Source: Leptospira soteropolitanensis (GTDB taxonomy: Bacteria; Spirochaetota; Leptospiria; Leptospirales; Leptospiraceae). From it: a stretch of 64,000 nt of DNA. The stretch spans positions 1-64,000 of the forward strand of contig NZ_JAMQPN010000009.1 in NCBI RefSeq assembly GCF_026151655.1, written 5' to 3'. Below are positions 55,785 through 64,000 of this stretch, one piece after another. Below the pieces are notes generated by a model, which did no database searches, was not told the DNA's origin, and saw nothing but the letters and a program-made list of their open reading frames with translations. Within the stretch, counting starts at the first letter, position 1, and each line of letters starts with the position of its first letter. The position numbers were made by a program, and so were the translations under genes.

Positions 55785-56404
55785 ACAAAATTAAAATCTG
55801 CGGAATCAAAGACCTGGCTACACTGGAACTATGTGTGGACCTCCAGGTCGATTTTGTTGGACTCAACTTTTCTCCACGTTCCCCCCGTGCCATCACTGCC
55901 GATACAGCCGAAACACTTCTTAAGTTAAGAAAAAAGTCAGGATTTCCCAAACTTGTCTTTTTGTTTTTTGAAAACGAACTTACAGAAATCGACACGTTAA
56001 CAAATCGTTTCCAACCGGACCTCATCCAACTCATCCGAGGTGATGCCTTCGTAACTTCTCAAATTTGGAATGAATTTACAGAAACTAAAAAGTTATTACC
56101 TGCCATTCGCATCCAAACGAAGGTCATAAATGAAGAAGACCTGGAACCTAAATCGAATTTAGTGATTTTAGATAGTTTTCAGAAAAATTTGGGTGGTGGG
56201 ACAGGACATACTTTCCCTTGGGAATATGTAACATCCGTAAAACGACCCTTTTTACTTGCTGGTGGAATCACTCCAGAGAATGTTAAATCCGCTTTGGAAA
56301 CAGTTCACCCTTATGGGATTGATGTGGCAAGTGGAGTAGAAACTGACGGAATTAAAGATCCAAATAAAATAAAATCCTTGGTACAAAATGTCCGAACATT
56401 ATGA
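55772..56404 (+). CDS. trpF: Phosphoribosylanthranilate isomerase
   Basis: Third step of tryptophan synthesis. Motifs are KICGIKDLATLEL (catalytic Cys), VGLNFSPRSPRAIT, LLAGGITPENV and GIDVASGVETDGIKD (catalytic Asp). An alternate TTG at 55751 gives seven extra residues, but neither start has a good ribosome site. ATG at 55772 was chosen by fit to the family. Its 3' end overlaps mutS by 17 bases. A 26-bp palindrome covers the start. Confidence 0.9.
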   Translation: MGTRYKIKICGIKDLATLELCVDLQVDFVGLNFSPRSPRAITADTAETLLKLRKKSGFPKLVFLFFENELTEIDTLTNRFQPDLIQLIRGDAFVTSQIWNEFTETKKLLPAIRIQTKVINEEDLEPKSNLVILDSFQKNLGGGTGHTFPWEYVTSVKRPFLLAGGITPENVKSALETVHPYGIDVASGVETDGIKDPNKIKSLVQNVRTL

Positions 56405-58910
56405 AGCATTGAATACTCCTGTTATGCGCCAATATATGGAGGTGAAAGAACAACATCCCGATGGGATTGTATTCTTTCGTATGGGCGACTTTTACGAAAT
56501 GTTTTTAGAGGATGCAAAAATTGCGGCTCAAATTTTAGACATCACCCTCACCAAACGCCAAAACCAAATTCCGATGGCTGGAATTCCCTATCATGCAACA
56601 GAGAGTTATATTTCAAGACTCATTGCAGCTGGTAAAAAAGTAGTGGTTTGTGAACAAACAAAACCCGACGATCCCAAAGCCAAAATCATGTCGAGAGAAG
56701 TGGTTCGTATCATCACCCCGGGAACTGTGGTGGAAGATAACCTTCTTGGTGGATACCAAAACAATTATTTATCTTTGTATTACCGTGAAAAAACTTCCGT
56801 CTACCTAGCGTTTGCTGACGTTTCCACTTCAGAATTATTGTATTTCTTTTTTTCAGAAAATGAAACGGAAAGAATAAACGACACCATCAAACGATTTTCC
56901 CCAAAAGAAATCATTTATACAGAGGAAATACCTCCCTTAGCCAAAGAATCGAAAATCATCCTTTCTAAAATACCTCCCGATTATCTTCCTAAAAAGAAAG
57001 GTGCGGGAATTGACACGGTTGTCCATGTACTCGATGCCTATCTTCAATATAACTATCGCAAACAAAATTTTGTTTTTAAATCCCCTAGGCGAATTGATGA
57101 AAACGATTATTTAGTTTTAGATGAACAAACCGTTTCCCATTTAGAGTTAGTTGAAAATCCTAATGATAAAAACCATACTTTGTTTGGAGTTCTTAATCGC
57201 TGTATCACAGCTACCGGCAAAAGGTATCTCAAACAAAGGATACTATTTCCAACGCGAGATGAAAACAAAATCAAAGCCCATTGGGATAAAATTGAAATCC
57301 TTTCTGCCAATAAAAAAGAAAGACAAAAAATAAAAGATTTGTTAGGTGATCTTATCGATTTAGAGCGTGTACTTACTAGGTTTCGAGTGGGGAAAGCTTT
57401 GCCTCGCGACTTTCGCGGGATTGAAAAAAGTTTAGAATCCACAGCAAGTATCAAATCCATTTTGGATGGAATTGGTTATGACTTTTCCAAATTACCCAAA
57501 GAGCTGAACACATTATCTAAACTATTTTTCGATACCCTTTACGATGGAGAACTTCCTGTTTTTTTGGGTAACTCCCCTTTTCTTAAATCTGGATTCAATA
57601 AAGAATATGATGATGCCATCCTTGCCCGCGAAAAAGGAAAAGATTGGATTTTAGAATTGGAAGAAAAGGAAAAAAAAGCATCAGGCATTTCTTCTCTAAA
57701 AATTCGTTACAACAAAATCCTCGGTTACTTTATTGAGATATCTAAAGCCCAAGCGAAAGATGTTCCCAAACATTTTTTAAAAAAACAAACACTGGTTACA
57801 GGGGAAAGGTTCACTTCTCCCGAATTAGAAGAGTTAGAACGGGCCATCCTACAGGCCGATGAAATCATTGAAAGGATTGAAAAAGAAAAATTTGAAGAAT
57901 TAGTAGCACATTGTATTTCTCTTTATGAGGAGTTTTTAACTTTATCCAATGAAATTGCCTCTTTAGATTATCATCTTTCCCTCACAGAAACCAAAGAAGA
58001 ATACCAATGGGTAAGGCCCGAAATTCGTAACGATGGAATATTAAACTATTCCGAATCCCGCCATCCTGTTGTAGAAACTTTTTTACCGATTGGCGAACGT
58101 TTTGTACCCAATAGCCTAGAACTCAATCCAAAAGACAGCGCCATTGCAGTGTTAACCGGTCCAAATATGGCTGGTAAATCTACGTTTATGCGCCAAATTG
58201 CAATCAACCAAATCCTATTCCAAATGGGTTCTTATGTTCCGGCAAAAAAAGCATCGCTTGCCGTTGTAGATCGAATTTTCACTCGGATTGGTTCTGGTGA
58301 TAACCTTACCAAGGGTGAATCTACTTTTTTTGTAGAGATGAAAGAGACAGCAACCATCTTAAATCAATTTTCAGAGAACAGCCTCATTCTATTTGATGAA
58401 GTAGGTAGAGGGACTTCCACCTATGATGGATTGTCTATTGCTTGGGCCATTTTAGAATTTTTATCAGCCAAGTTTCCCAAACCAAAAACCATTTTTGCAA
58501 CTCACTACCATGAATTGACAGAACTAGAAAAAGGAAATGGGATCTTTAATTTGTATTTAGATACGTTTGAAAAAGAAGGAGAGATTCTTTTTCTTAAAAA
58601 AGTCAAACGGGGGAAATCAAAACAATCCTTTGGAATTTATGTAGCAAAATTGGCAGGGATTCCCGAAACCGTTTCTGATCGTGCGAAAGAAATTCTTTCG
58701 GGACTCGAATCCAAAAAAAGAGAAATTAAAATCAAAAACGAAGAACCAAGTTTGTTTGCCAGTTTAATGGACAACCAAACAACTAATCTTTCACCAAACG
58801 AAGAAAAGGTTCTAAAAAGATTAAAACAAATTGATCCAAATCAAATCCCACCGATGGAAGCGTTATCAATTTTGGATGAATTAAAAAGAATTCTCAATGA
58901 GAAAGACTAA
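56388..58910 (+). CDS. mutS: DNA mismatch repair protein MutS
   Basis: Recognises mispaired bases. The N-terminal mismatch-binding motif is GIVFFRMGDFYEMF (Phe-x-Glu). The ATPase has Walker A GPNMAGKST, signature TFFVEMKETATIL, Walker B LILFDEVGRGTSTYDG and HYHEL. Length is 840 residues, normal. It overlaps trpF by 17 bases, and its 3' end overlaps the convergent serB by 30 bases. Confidence 0.95.
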   Translation: MSEHYEALNTPVMRQYMEVKEQHPDGIVFFRMGDFYEMFLEDAKIAAQILDITLTKRQNQIPMAGIPYHATESYISRLIAAGKKVVVCEQTKPDDPKAKIMSREVVRIITPGTVVEDNLLGGYQNNYLSLYYREKTSVYLAFADVSTSELLYFFFSENETERINDTIKRFSPKEIIYTEEIPPLAKESKIILSKIPPDYLPKKKGAGIDTVVHVLDAYLQYNYRKQNFVFKSPRRIDENDYLVLDEQTVSHLELVENPNDKNHTLFGVLNRCITATGKRYLKQRILFPTRDENKIKAHWDKIEILSANKKERQKIKDLLGDLIDLERVLTRFRVGKALPRDFRGIEKSLESTASIKSILDGIGYDFSKLPKELNTLSKLFFDTLYDGELPVFLGNSPFLKSGFNKEYDDAILAREKGKDWILELEEKEKKASGISSLKIRYNKILGYFIEISKAQAKDVPKHFLKKQTLVTGERFTSPELEELERAILQADEIIERIEKEKFEELVAHCISLYEEFLTLSNEIASLDYHLSLTETKEEYQWVRPEIRNDGILNYSESRHPVVETFLPIGERFVPNSLELNPKDSAIAVLTGPNMAGKSTFMRQIAINQILFQMGSYVPAKKASLAVVDRIFTRIGSGDNLTKGESTFFVEMKETATILNQFSENSLILFDEVGRGTSTYDGLSIAWAILEFLSAKFPKPKTIFATHYHELTELEKGNGIFNLYLDTFEKEGEILFLKKVKRGKSKQSFGIYVAKLAGIPETVSDRAKEILSGLESKKREIKIKNEEPSLFASLMDNQTTNLSPNEEKVLKRLKQIDPNQIPPMEALSILDELKRILNEKD

Positions 58911-59780
58911 GGCAGAGAGATCAGTAAACTCAATCCAGTTTGTGATTTTTTCTTTTAATCCAGATTTTGCGTGAATACCAATCCCAATTCCTGCGGCTGC
59001 AAGCATGAGTGCATCATTTGCTCCATCTCCAACGGCAACAACTTGTTCTAAAGGAATCGAAAGTTCATTGGCATACTGTTTTAGATAAATTTCTTTTTTT
59101 TCCCTATTGATGATCTCACCAAAAATTTCACCAGTAAAGGTTCCACCTACTTCTTCCAATCCATTGGCTCTATAAAAATTCACTGGATATTTTTCAGAAA
59201 ATAGTTTTAATACGGGAGTAAAACCACCACTTAGGATTCCGAGTTTCGATCCATTGGCTGGAACAAACTGAAAAACTTTTTCCATCCCATCGTTAAGTGT
59301 CAAAAGATCATACACTTCACGAAAACTTTCTTTTGAAAGTCCGGCAAGGTGTTTTACGCGCAACCGTAAGGCCTCGTCAAATCCCATCCCACCTTCCATT
59401 GCCTGTTTGGTGACAGTGGCGACGGCATCATAGACTCCGTGTTTTCTTGCCAACTCATCAATGACTTCTTCTTTGATCACTGTAGAATCCATATCAAAAA
59501 CAAAAAGAGACTCTTTCTGTTTCGGTAACAAAGCACCAAGAGATAAAAAATCAATCTGATAGTCGGCTAATTTCTTGCGTGTTGTTACCACTTGGTCTCG
59601 ATTGAATGATTGATTATGTAAAATGCGCACACAGTACAATCCAAAATGTGCCGCATGGAAAACATTCGAATCACTCACATTGACAGTGGATTGGGTATCA
59701 TTCAATTTTAGATTGGAAAGAGTTTCAGAAAGGATGGAGGACGAGATGGGAGAACGAGAAATCAGAAGTAGTGAATTCAT
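58881..59780 (-). CDS. serB: Phosphoserine phosphatase
   Basis: Last step of serine synthesis, a HAD-family phosphatase. Motif I DMDSTVIKEEVIDELA, motif II LGILSGGFTPVLKLF, motif III/IV KEIYLKQYANELSIPLEQVVAVGDGANDALMLAAAGIGIGIHAK. The first 100 residues form an extra N-terminal domain as in other SerB proteins of about 300 residues. The stop overlaps mutS by 30 bases. The GDSL lipoprotein gene lies two bases upstream on the same strand. Confidence 0.92.
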   Translation of the reverse strand: MNSLLLISRSPISSSILSETLSNLKLNDTQSTVNVSDSNVFHAAHFGLYCVRILHNQSFNRDQVVTTRKKLADYQIDFLSLGALLPKQKESLFVFDMDSTVIKEEVIDELARKHGVYDAVATVTKQAMEGGMGFDEALRLRVKHLAGLSKESFREVYDLLTLNDGMEKVFQFVPANGSKLGILSGGFTPVLKLFSEKYPVNFYRANGLEEVGGTFTGEIFGEIINREKKEIYLKQYANELSIPLEQVVAVGDGANDALMLAAAGIGIGIHAKSGLKEKITNWIEFTDLSALVFLIENSF

Positions 59781-59782
59781 TT

Positions 59783-60550
59783 TTACTTTTTTAAATAGGG
59801 TCTTAGTTTTTTACCCCAGAGTTCATATCCTTTTTCATTAAAATGAAGGTTATCCCCATTGGGACGAATGAATTCTTCGCTTAACGTGGGAGAATCGATT
59901 TTACGCATTTTGTCCCAAACTTCAATGTATTCCACATTGTTTGTGGACCTTGCCACCTGATTTAAAAACAAATTGAAAACTGGAACAATTTGGTTTAATT
60001 CTCTAACACGTGTTGGCGGTACAGCCATCAAAAAAATCTTAATATTCCGATTCCGCGTGTGAATTGTCTGAATGATAGAAATCAGATTATTTTGTACAAG
60101 ACTAAGGCATTTGCCTTGGATAAAATCGTTTCCACCAATTTCGATGACTACTTTCTCAGGACGAAGTACAAGAACATCTTCTTCGATGCGAGTAAGAAGA
60201 GTCTCTGTCATATCACCTCCAATTCCACGATTGGTAACGGTCTGACCTGGAAATTCTTTGGCAATCAAGTCTGGTAAAAACAAATGTACCAAACTATCAC
60301 CTGTAAAAACAATTTCTGATTTTTTGATTTTTAAATTATCTTCTGCGTATAACAGCCGTGTGGGCAGCCATGCCTTTTCAATATACTTTTTAAAGTTAGC
60401 GTTGTCTCGCCACCCAGGCTCCGCAAAACATTGAAAGCTGGTATCGAAATAATCACGTTTTGAGGAAGATTTACAATCGGTAAAACTCAAAACAAGGGCA
60501 AAAGCCATGCCCCATCGGAGGAAGAATTTAGTCCTGTTCTTGCGGTTCAT
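59783..60550 (-). CDS. SGNH/GDSL hydrolase, probable lipoprotein
   Basis: A 255-residue exported hydrolase (esterase or lipase-like). The four GDSL blocks are FTGDSLVHLF (Ser), GIGGDMTETLL, EIGGNDFIQ and DNLHFNEKGYELW (Asp-His). The signal ends LSFTDC, a relaxed lipobox, so lipidation is plausible. It overlaps the upstream 59-residue gene by 23 bases. Confidence 0.85.
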   Translation of the reverse strand: MNRKNRTKFFLRWGMAFALVLSFTDCKSSSKRDYFDTSFQCFAEPGWRDNANFKKYIEKAWLPTRLLYAEDNLKIKKSEIVFTGDSLVHLFLPDLIAKEFPGQTVTNRGIGGDMTETLLTRIEEDVLVLRPEKVVIEIGGNDFIQGKCLSLVQNNLISIIQTIHTRNRNIKIFLMAVPPTRVRELNQIVPVFNLFLNQVARSTNNVEYIEVWDKMRKIDSPTLSEEFIRPNGDNLHFNEKGYELWGKKLRPYLKK

Positions 60551-60707
60551 TCATTCGGAAACGCTTTTGCCAATCTTTGATTTGGGCCTGCGCATATTCT
60601 TCCGTATCACAAATCCGAAATTCAATCGGGTTATTTGTGGTTGTCTCGATGAGTTTGGCTTCGATATACCCGTTCTTTAACTTGGTTGTCTCAATGCGAT
60701 ATCTCAT
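60528..60707 (-). CDS. Conserved-looking 59-residue protein
   Basis: An open frame missed by a 60-residue cutoff. It begins ATG with GGAG nine bases upstream, reads MRYRIETTKLKNGYIEA... and ends EPQEQD. It is soluble, charged and amphipathic (EYAQAQIKDWQKRFRMN). Its 3' end overlaps the GDSL gene start by 23 bases, as expected for a cotranscribed gene. Codon use and the ribosome site support coding. Function is unknown. Confidence 0.65.
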   Translation of the reverse strand: MRYRIETTKLKNGYIEAKLIETTTNNPIEFRICDTEEYAQAQIKDWQKRFRMNEPQEQD

Positions 60708-60731
60708 CTGAATAGCTCCAAAAACCAGGAT

Positions 60732-62279
60732 TTAATTACCACGTATCTTTGCAATCTCTTCTAAAGTTTCATCTTCCTTGTATTTTCCAAAGAGAAAGAT
60801 GGCGAGTAGACAGAATGCTGAGGCAAGAGGACCCGTCAAACGAACACCAAGCTCCCCTCCCGCTTCTACTTCTTCGACTTTACAAATGGAAGATTCCATA
60901 CTTATTTTTGTCTCTCCTTCTGGATTTTTTTTCATTTCTGACTTAGGTTCTGCAACAGAAGGAGTAATGATCCCTGTAACTTGAGGAGATACATTTTTCT
61001 TTGTTTCACGATCAAGACCTAAAAGAATCACCGTGCTAAAGATAAGGACTGCTAGAGTTTGTCCCAATTTCTGCATAAAAGTTCTTCCCGCATAAAAGAG
61101 TCCCTCACGTTTTGAACCTGTTTTTAACGAATCAAGTTCAGCGATATCAGCAAGGATCGCATTCGGTAAGATTCCAAGAATCGCTATGGGAACGGCAGCA
61201 ATAGCAACAATCAAATAACCTTGGATATACGGTGATAAAGGCAAAGAATCTTTTCCTACAAAATAAATTGAAAGAAAGAGTATAAGGAAAATATAGAATC
61301 CGCCGAGTACGGTCTTTTTCTTTCCGATCCTTCTTGCGATCCAGTTGACCGCAGGATAAAAAGCAAAAGATACCAGTAACATCACGGTAAGGAGTTGTGT
61401 GACAAATTCACGTTCCAATTCCAATAGGACAGTTACATAATAAGAAATCCCTGTGGTGAGTATGGTCAGTGCTAAAAAATAGCAAAGATCCGACAAAGCG
61501 AAGTATAGAAAATTCTTATTTTTGAATGTTAGAAGGATGGCCTCTTTGAAAGGAACACTGGATGCTTCCGACTCACAATAGGTTTTTTCGTGAATGGAAA
61601 ATACGGGAAAGTACATACAAAGTGCAGCAAACGTACAAAGGATTCCCAGTGCATACTGACGGGACACCAATGTTTGAAGAGCGCTGTCCCCATGAAAAAC
61701 AAAAGTGGATTTTAAAACATTGGCAATCATGGGTTCTGTCGATGCGACAATGATCCCCAAAGCATAAGTCACGGAAATATAGGTAGAGAGATTCAACCTT
61801 TCTTCCGGCGTATGCCCCAGTTCTGGGATAAGAGCAAAGAAAGGCGTAACATACACTGTTAAAAATAAATAAAACAACAACATACAACCGGTCATCCAAA
61901 CCAAGTTGGTGGAAGATATATAGTTGTGAGGGGGAACAAAAATCAACCAACAGAAAACGGCTGCAGGAACTCCCCCAAGAAAAAGAAAGGGAATCCGACG
62001 TCCAAACCTTGAAGTAAACCGATCCGAGGAATTGGCAATGATAGGGTCTGTAAAAGCATCCCACAAACGACCAATAGCAGCCACAACACCAATGGTGGAC
62101 AGTCCCCAAAAGGCCATCTTTTCAATGAGATCAGGGAAACATTCCTGTCCTGGTTTGGGTGCGGGAGGAAGATAAAAATAAACTTGGTGAAGACCAATGA
62201 TATTAATGAGAGTGGACCAACCCAATTGGCCGATCGCATAACTCATTTGTTTTCGAAATGGTAAAGAAGGTTTTCGCAT
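60732..62279 (-). CDS. GPH/MFS-type sugar or glycoside transporter
   Basis: A 515-residue membrane protein with about twelve helices, similar to the glycoside-pentoside-hexuronide:cation symporter group. Family motifs are GRLWDAFTDPIIANSSDRFTSRFGRRIPFLFLGG and RVGKKKT-like RRIGKKKTVLGG. The substrate is unknown. A GTG at 62288 gives three extra residues; ATG at 62279 is the alternative chosen. A strong hairpin at 62293-62320 lies just upstream. Confidence 0.8.
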   Translation of the reverse strand: MRKPSLPFRKQMSYAIGQLGWSTLINIIGLHQVYFYLPPAPKPGQECFPDLIEKMAFWGLSTIGVVAAIGRLWDAFTDPIIANSSDRFTSRFGRRIPFLFLGGVPAAVFCWLIFVPPHNYISSTNLVWMTGCMLLFYLFLTVYVTPFFALIPELGHTPEERLNLSTYISVTYALGIIVASTEPMIANVLKSTFVFHGDSALQTLVSRQYALGILCTFAALCMYFPVFSIHEKTYCESEASSVPFKEAILLTFKNKNFLYFALSDLCYFLALTILTTGISYYVTVLLELEREFVTQLLTVMLLVSFAFYPAVNWIARRIGKKKTVLGGFYIFLILFLSIYFVGKDSLPLSPYIQGYLIVAIAAVPIAILGILPNAILADIAELDSLKTGSKREGLFYAGRTFMQKLGQTLAVLIFSTVILLGLDRETKKNVSPQVTGIITPSVAEPKSEMKKNPEGETKISMESSICKVEEVEAGGELGVRLTGPLASAFCLLAIFLFGKYKEDETLEEIAKIRGN

Positions 62280-62292
62280 GTCTCTCACTAGA

Positions 62293-62320
62293 GGCGGTAA
62301 AGTAGGAGCATACTACCGCC
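62293..62320. other. Intergenic hairpin between bioB and the transporter gene
   Basis: GGCGGT (62293-62298) pairs with ACCGCC (62315-62320), and an inner AGTA/TACT adds four pairs. No T-run follows on the minus strand, so it is not a clear terminator. Being 13 bases upstream of the transporter start, it could be an mRNA structure. Confidence 0.6.
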
Positions 62321-62338
62321 AAAAGTAAAAAAGGCAAA

Positions 62339-63394
62339 CTACTTTTTATGTTTATAAAGTTCTGGAAAATTTTTCTCGTCGTAAAGAAACTGTGACTCGT
62401 ACTCATCCCATCCCTCCGGTACCCCTTCTGTAAATTCAGGTACCATAGAACAATCGCGAATCAAATTCATCGTTTGGGCCATCTCACTGCCTTTTACATT
62501 TAAGTATCCTTCAGCAAACAATGAATTGGCTACAAAAAGTGCCATCGATTGTAAAGAACCCAAATGACCTTCTCTTCCGGCACCAATTCGAATTTCTGAA
62601 TCTGGATTGACCAATCGAAACATAGATAACACCCGAATACAAAATTCAGGAGTGAGTGAGGACTTCTGGATGGCATGTCCTTTAATCGGAATAAAAAAGT
62701 TAACAGGGATCGATATCACTCCTAACCGTTTGAGTTCAAAAGCAACTTGAACCAGATCCTTTAGTTCTTCTCCCATCCCAACAATAATCCCAGAACAAAG
62801 CCCGATGTCCGCTTCTTTGGCCGCTTCTAGCGTTGTTAGTCGGTCTTTAAAAGTATGGGTGGAACAAATTTCGTTGTATTTAGATTCAGATGTGTTGAGA
62901 TTATGATTGTAGCGGTCAAGACCTGCGTCTTTTAAAGTCCGAGCTTTTTTTGCATCCAAAATTCCCGCAGACAAACAAACCTTCATTCCAAGTTCGCTGT
63001 TGATTTTAGAGATGGTCTCGGCCAATCGATCGACCGCATTGTCAGTAGGACCACGTCCAGAAGTCACCATACAAAAACGGTAAGCACCGTTATCTTTGGC
63101 TCGTTTCGCATCTTCCCAAATTTCTTCCGGTGATTTTAATGAATACTCTTGGATTCCGGAATCACCACCCTTTCTTTGGGCGCAGTAACCACAGTCTTCA
63201 GGGCAATAACCATTTTTGATATTATCTAATATATGAATGCGGACACGATTGGTATAATAACGATTTCTTTCTTCCGTGGCACGAGCAACAACCGAAAGCA
63301 AAGGGACTTTTCCTTCGAGGATTTCTAGGGCTTCCACTTCCGTAATTAAGGAAGGTGCGGAGGAAACTGTTTTTTCTTGGATTTCTGCAATCAT
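62339..63394 (-). CDS. bioB: Biotin synthase
   Basis: Radical-SAM enzyme inserting sulfur into dethiobiotin. The radical-SAM cluster motif [10 protein letters not shown] is at about residues 60-70. Further family segments are [34 protein letters not shown] and [26 protein letters not shown] (arginine that ligates the [2Fe-2S] cluster). Length is 351 residues, normal. It lies 63 bases downstream of the bioA stop on the same strand. Confidence 0.93.
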   Translation of the reverse strand: MIAEIQEKTVSSAPSLITEVEALEILEGKVPLLSVVARATEERNRYYTNRVRIHILDNIKNGYCPEDCGYCAQRKGGDSGIQEYSLKSPEEIWEDAKRAKDNGAYRFCMVTSGRGPTDNAVDRLAETISKINSELGMKVCLSAGILDAKKARTLKDAGLDRYNHNLNTSESKYNEICSTHTFKDRLTTLEAAKEADIGLCSGIIVGMGEELKDLVQVAFELKRLGVISIPVNFFIPIKGHAIQKSSLTPEFCIRVLSMFRLVNPDSEIRIGAGREGHLGSLQSMALFVANSLFAEGYLNVKGSEMAQTMNLIRDCSMVPEFTEGVPEGWDEYESQFLYDEKNFPELYKHKK

Positions 63395-63457
63395 GGGAAC
63401 AGATTCTTTACGACGCCAACCTGTGTAAACGAAGAAAATCCCTTCGTATATTTAGTC

Positions 63458-64000
63458 TCAATCTGAATGGGCAAAACTAAGAAGAGTTTCTTCCAACGCC
63501 AAAAAAATTTGATCCAGGGATTTCTCTGAAATGGTATAGGGTGGAGTGATATAGATGGTTCGACCGAGAGGGCGCAAAAGAACACGAAATTCTCTCATTT
63601 TTTCGCGAATCTGTTTTCCAATGGGATTTAGGTATTCATCTTCTGCAATGGTTTCTTTGTATTCAAAAGCAAAGATTCCGCCAAACACCCGAACATTTTG
63701 GATTCGTTTTCCTAATTTTTTTTGGAAAGGTTCTATTCGTTTTTGCAAAGAACTTTCAAGTTTTTTAACAAGTGTTTTCCCATCTTCTTGTAAAAGTTTT
63801 ACTGACGCATAACCAACGCTACATGCAATAGGATTTCCAGTCATAGTATGAGCATGAAAAAAAGAATGGTAAGGATCTTTTGATAAAAATTGTTGATAAA
63901 TGAATTCAGAAACTAAGGTAGCACCTAAAGGTAACATCCCTCCTGTTAGGCCTTTTGCCATCACCAAAAGATCAGGTTTGACTCCTGCTACTTGGTATGC
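63458..64000 (-). CDS. bioA: Adenosylmethionine-8-amino-7-oxononanoate aminotransferase, C-terminal part (5' end outside window)
   Basis: PLP-dependent class III aminotransferase in biotin synthesis. The frame remains open to the window edge on the minus strand, so the first half is outside. The PLP lysine is in LLVMAKGLTGGMLPLGATLVSE, and FFHAHTMTGNPIACSVGYASVKLL and RPLGRTIYITPPYTIS complete the family pattern. bioB follows after 63 bases, consistent with a biotin operon. Confidence 0.88.
   Translation of the reverse strand, partial: AYQVAGVKPDLLVMAKGLTGGMLPLGATLVSEFIYQQFLSKDPYHSFFHAHTMTGNPIACSVGYASVKLLQEDGKTLVKKLESSLQKRIEPFQKKLGKRIQNVRVFGGIFAFEYKETIAEDEYLNPIGKQIREKMREFRVLLRPLGRTIYITPPYTISEKSLDQIFLALEETLLSFAHSD

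Noticed and set aside
1..64000. CRISPR arrays, tRNA or rRNA genes, insertion sequences, prophage, attachment sites
   Set aside because: No periodic repeats, cloverleaf candidates, transposase motifs or integrase genes were seen on reading both strands; absence cannot be proven without a computed search.

Overview
The window reads as chromosomal core sequence of a spirochaete of the genus Leptospira, most likely a free-living (saprophytic) species. This is inferred from the AT-rich composition, a PilZ protein that looks like a Leptospira-type family (DUF1577-like), lipoproteins with relaxed lipoboxes, and Leptospira-like conserved hypotheticals. No database could be searched. I see no rRNA, tRNA, CRISPR array, prophage or insertion sequence. 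About 55 genes fill nearly all of the window, and no gene-free stretch exceeds 300 bases.

Layout. 1-8.2 kb: 3' end of an apolipoprotein N-acyltransferase, a small hypothetical, a stand-alone XPB-like helicase-associated domain protein on the minus strand, then a plus-strand run ubiB-like / feoA / feoB / neuB-like. 8.2-13.2 kb: a minus-strand run of rhomboid protease, hypothetical, an unannotated 36-residue membrane peptide, hisB, hisH, hisA and a VKOR-DsbA fusion. 13.3-15.5 kb: an FNR-like regulator with four cysteines, a crotonase lacking both hydratase glutamates, and a hypothetical. 15.5-25 kb: PilZ protein, TPR protein, penicillin-acylase family protein, anchored periplasmic protein, lytic transglycosylase and a divergent histidine kinase. 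The last two share a promoter region carrying two matching 15-bp palindromes. 25.2-27.8 kb: three tandem, very similar, cysteine-rich secreted alpha/beta-hydrolase paralogues. 27.9-33.1 kb: a CsoR/CstR-type regulator operon (regulator, DUF2892-type membrane protein, TolC-like protein, RND pump) with two ATACCC-N4-GGGTAT operators. 33.1-40.5 kb: methyltransferase, CoA-transferase plus FAD oxidoreductase, zinc-ribbon protein, MsbA-like ABC exporter, and a solute-binding lipoprotein. 40.4-51.0 kb: a seven-gene minus-strand run (inactive-looking amidohydrolase, S1-domain protein, trmL, RsbW-like ATPase, uvrB, lon, PBP1A). 51-64 kb: a second ATPase-fold protein, glycosyltransferase, aroE, folC, a TetR regulator, trpF, mutS, serB, a GDSL lipoprotein, a 59-residue protein missed by a 60-residue cutoff, a GPH-type transporter, bioB and the C-terminal part of bioA.

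How the parts work together. Several themes recur: envelope building and turnover (Lnt, PBP1A, lytic transglycosylase, glycosyltransferase, MsbA-like exporter); stress and repair (Lon, UvrB, MutS, XPB-like protein, FNR-like sensor); amino-acid and cofactor synthesis (his, aroE, trpF, serB, folC, bio); and iron uptake. The most interesting points are regulatory. They are the CstR-like operon with paired operators and a pump lacking its adaptor, the twin palindromes at the kinase/transglycosylase promoter, a perfect 26-bp palindrome over the trpF start, and the triplicated six-cysteine secreted hydrolases.
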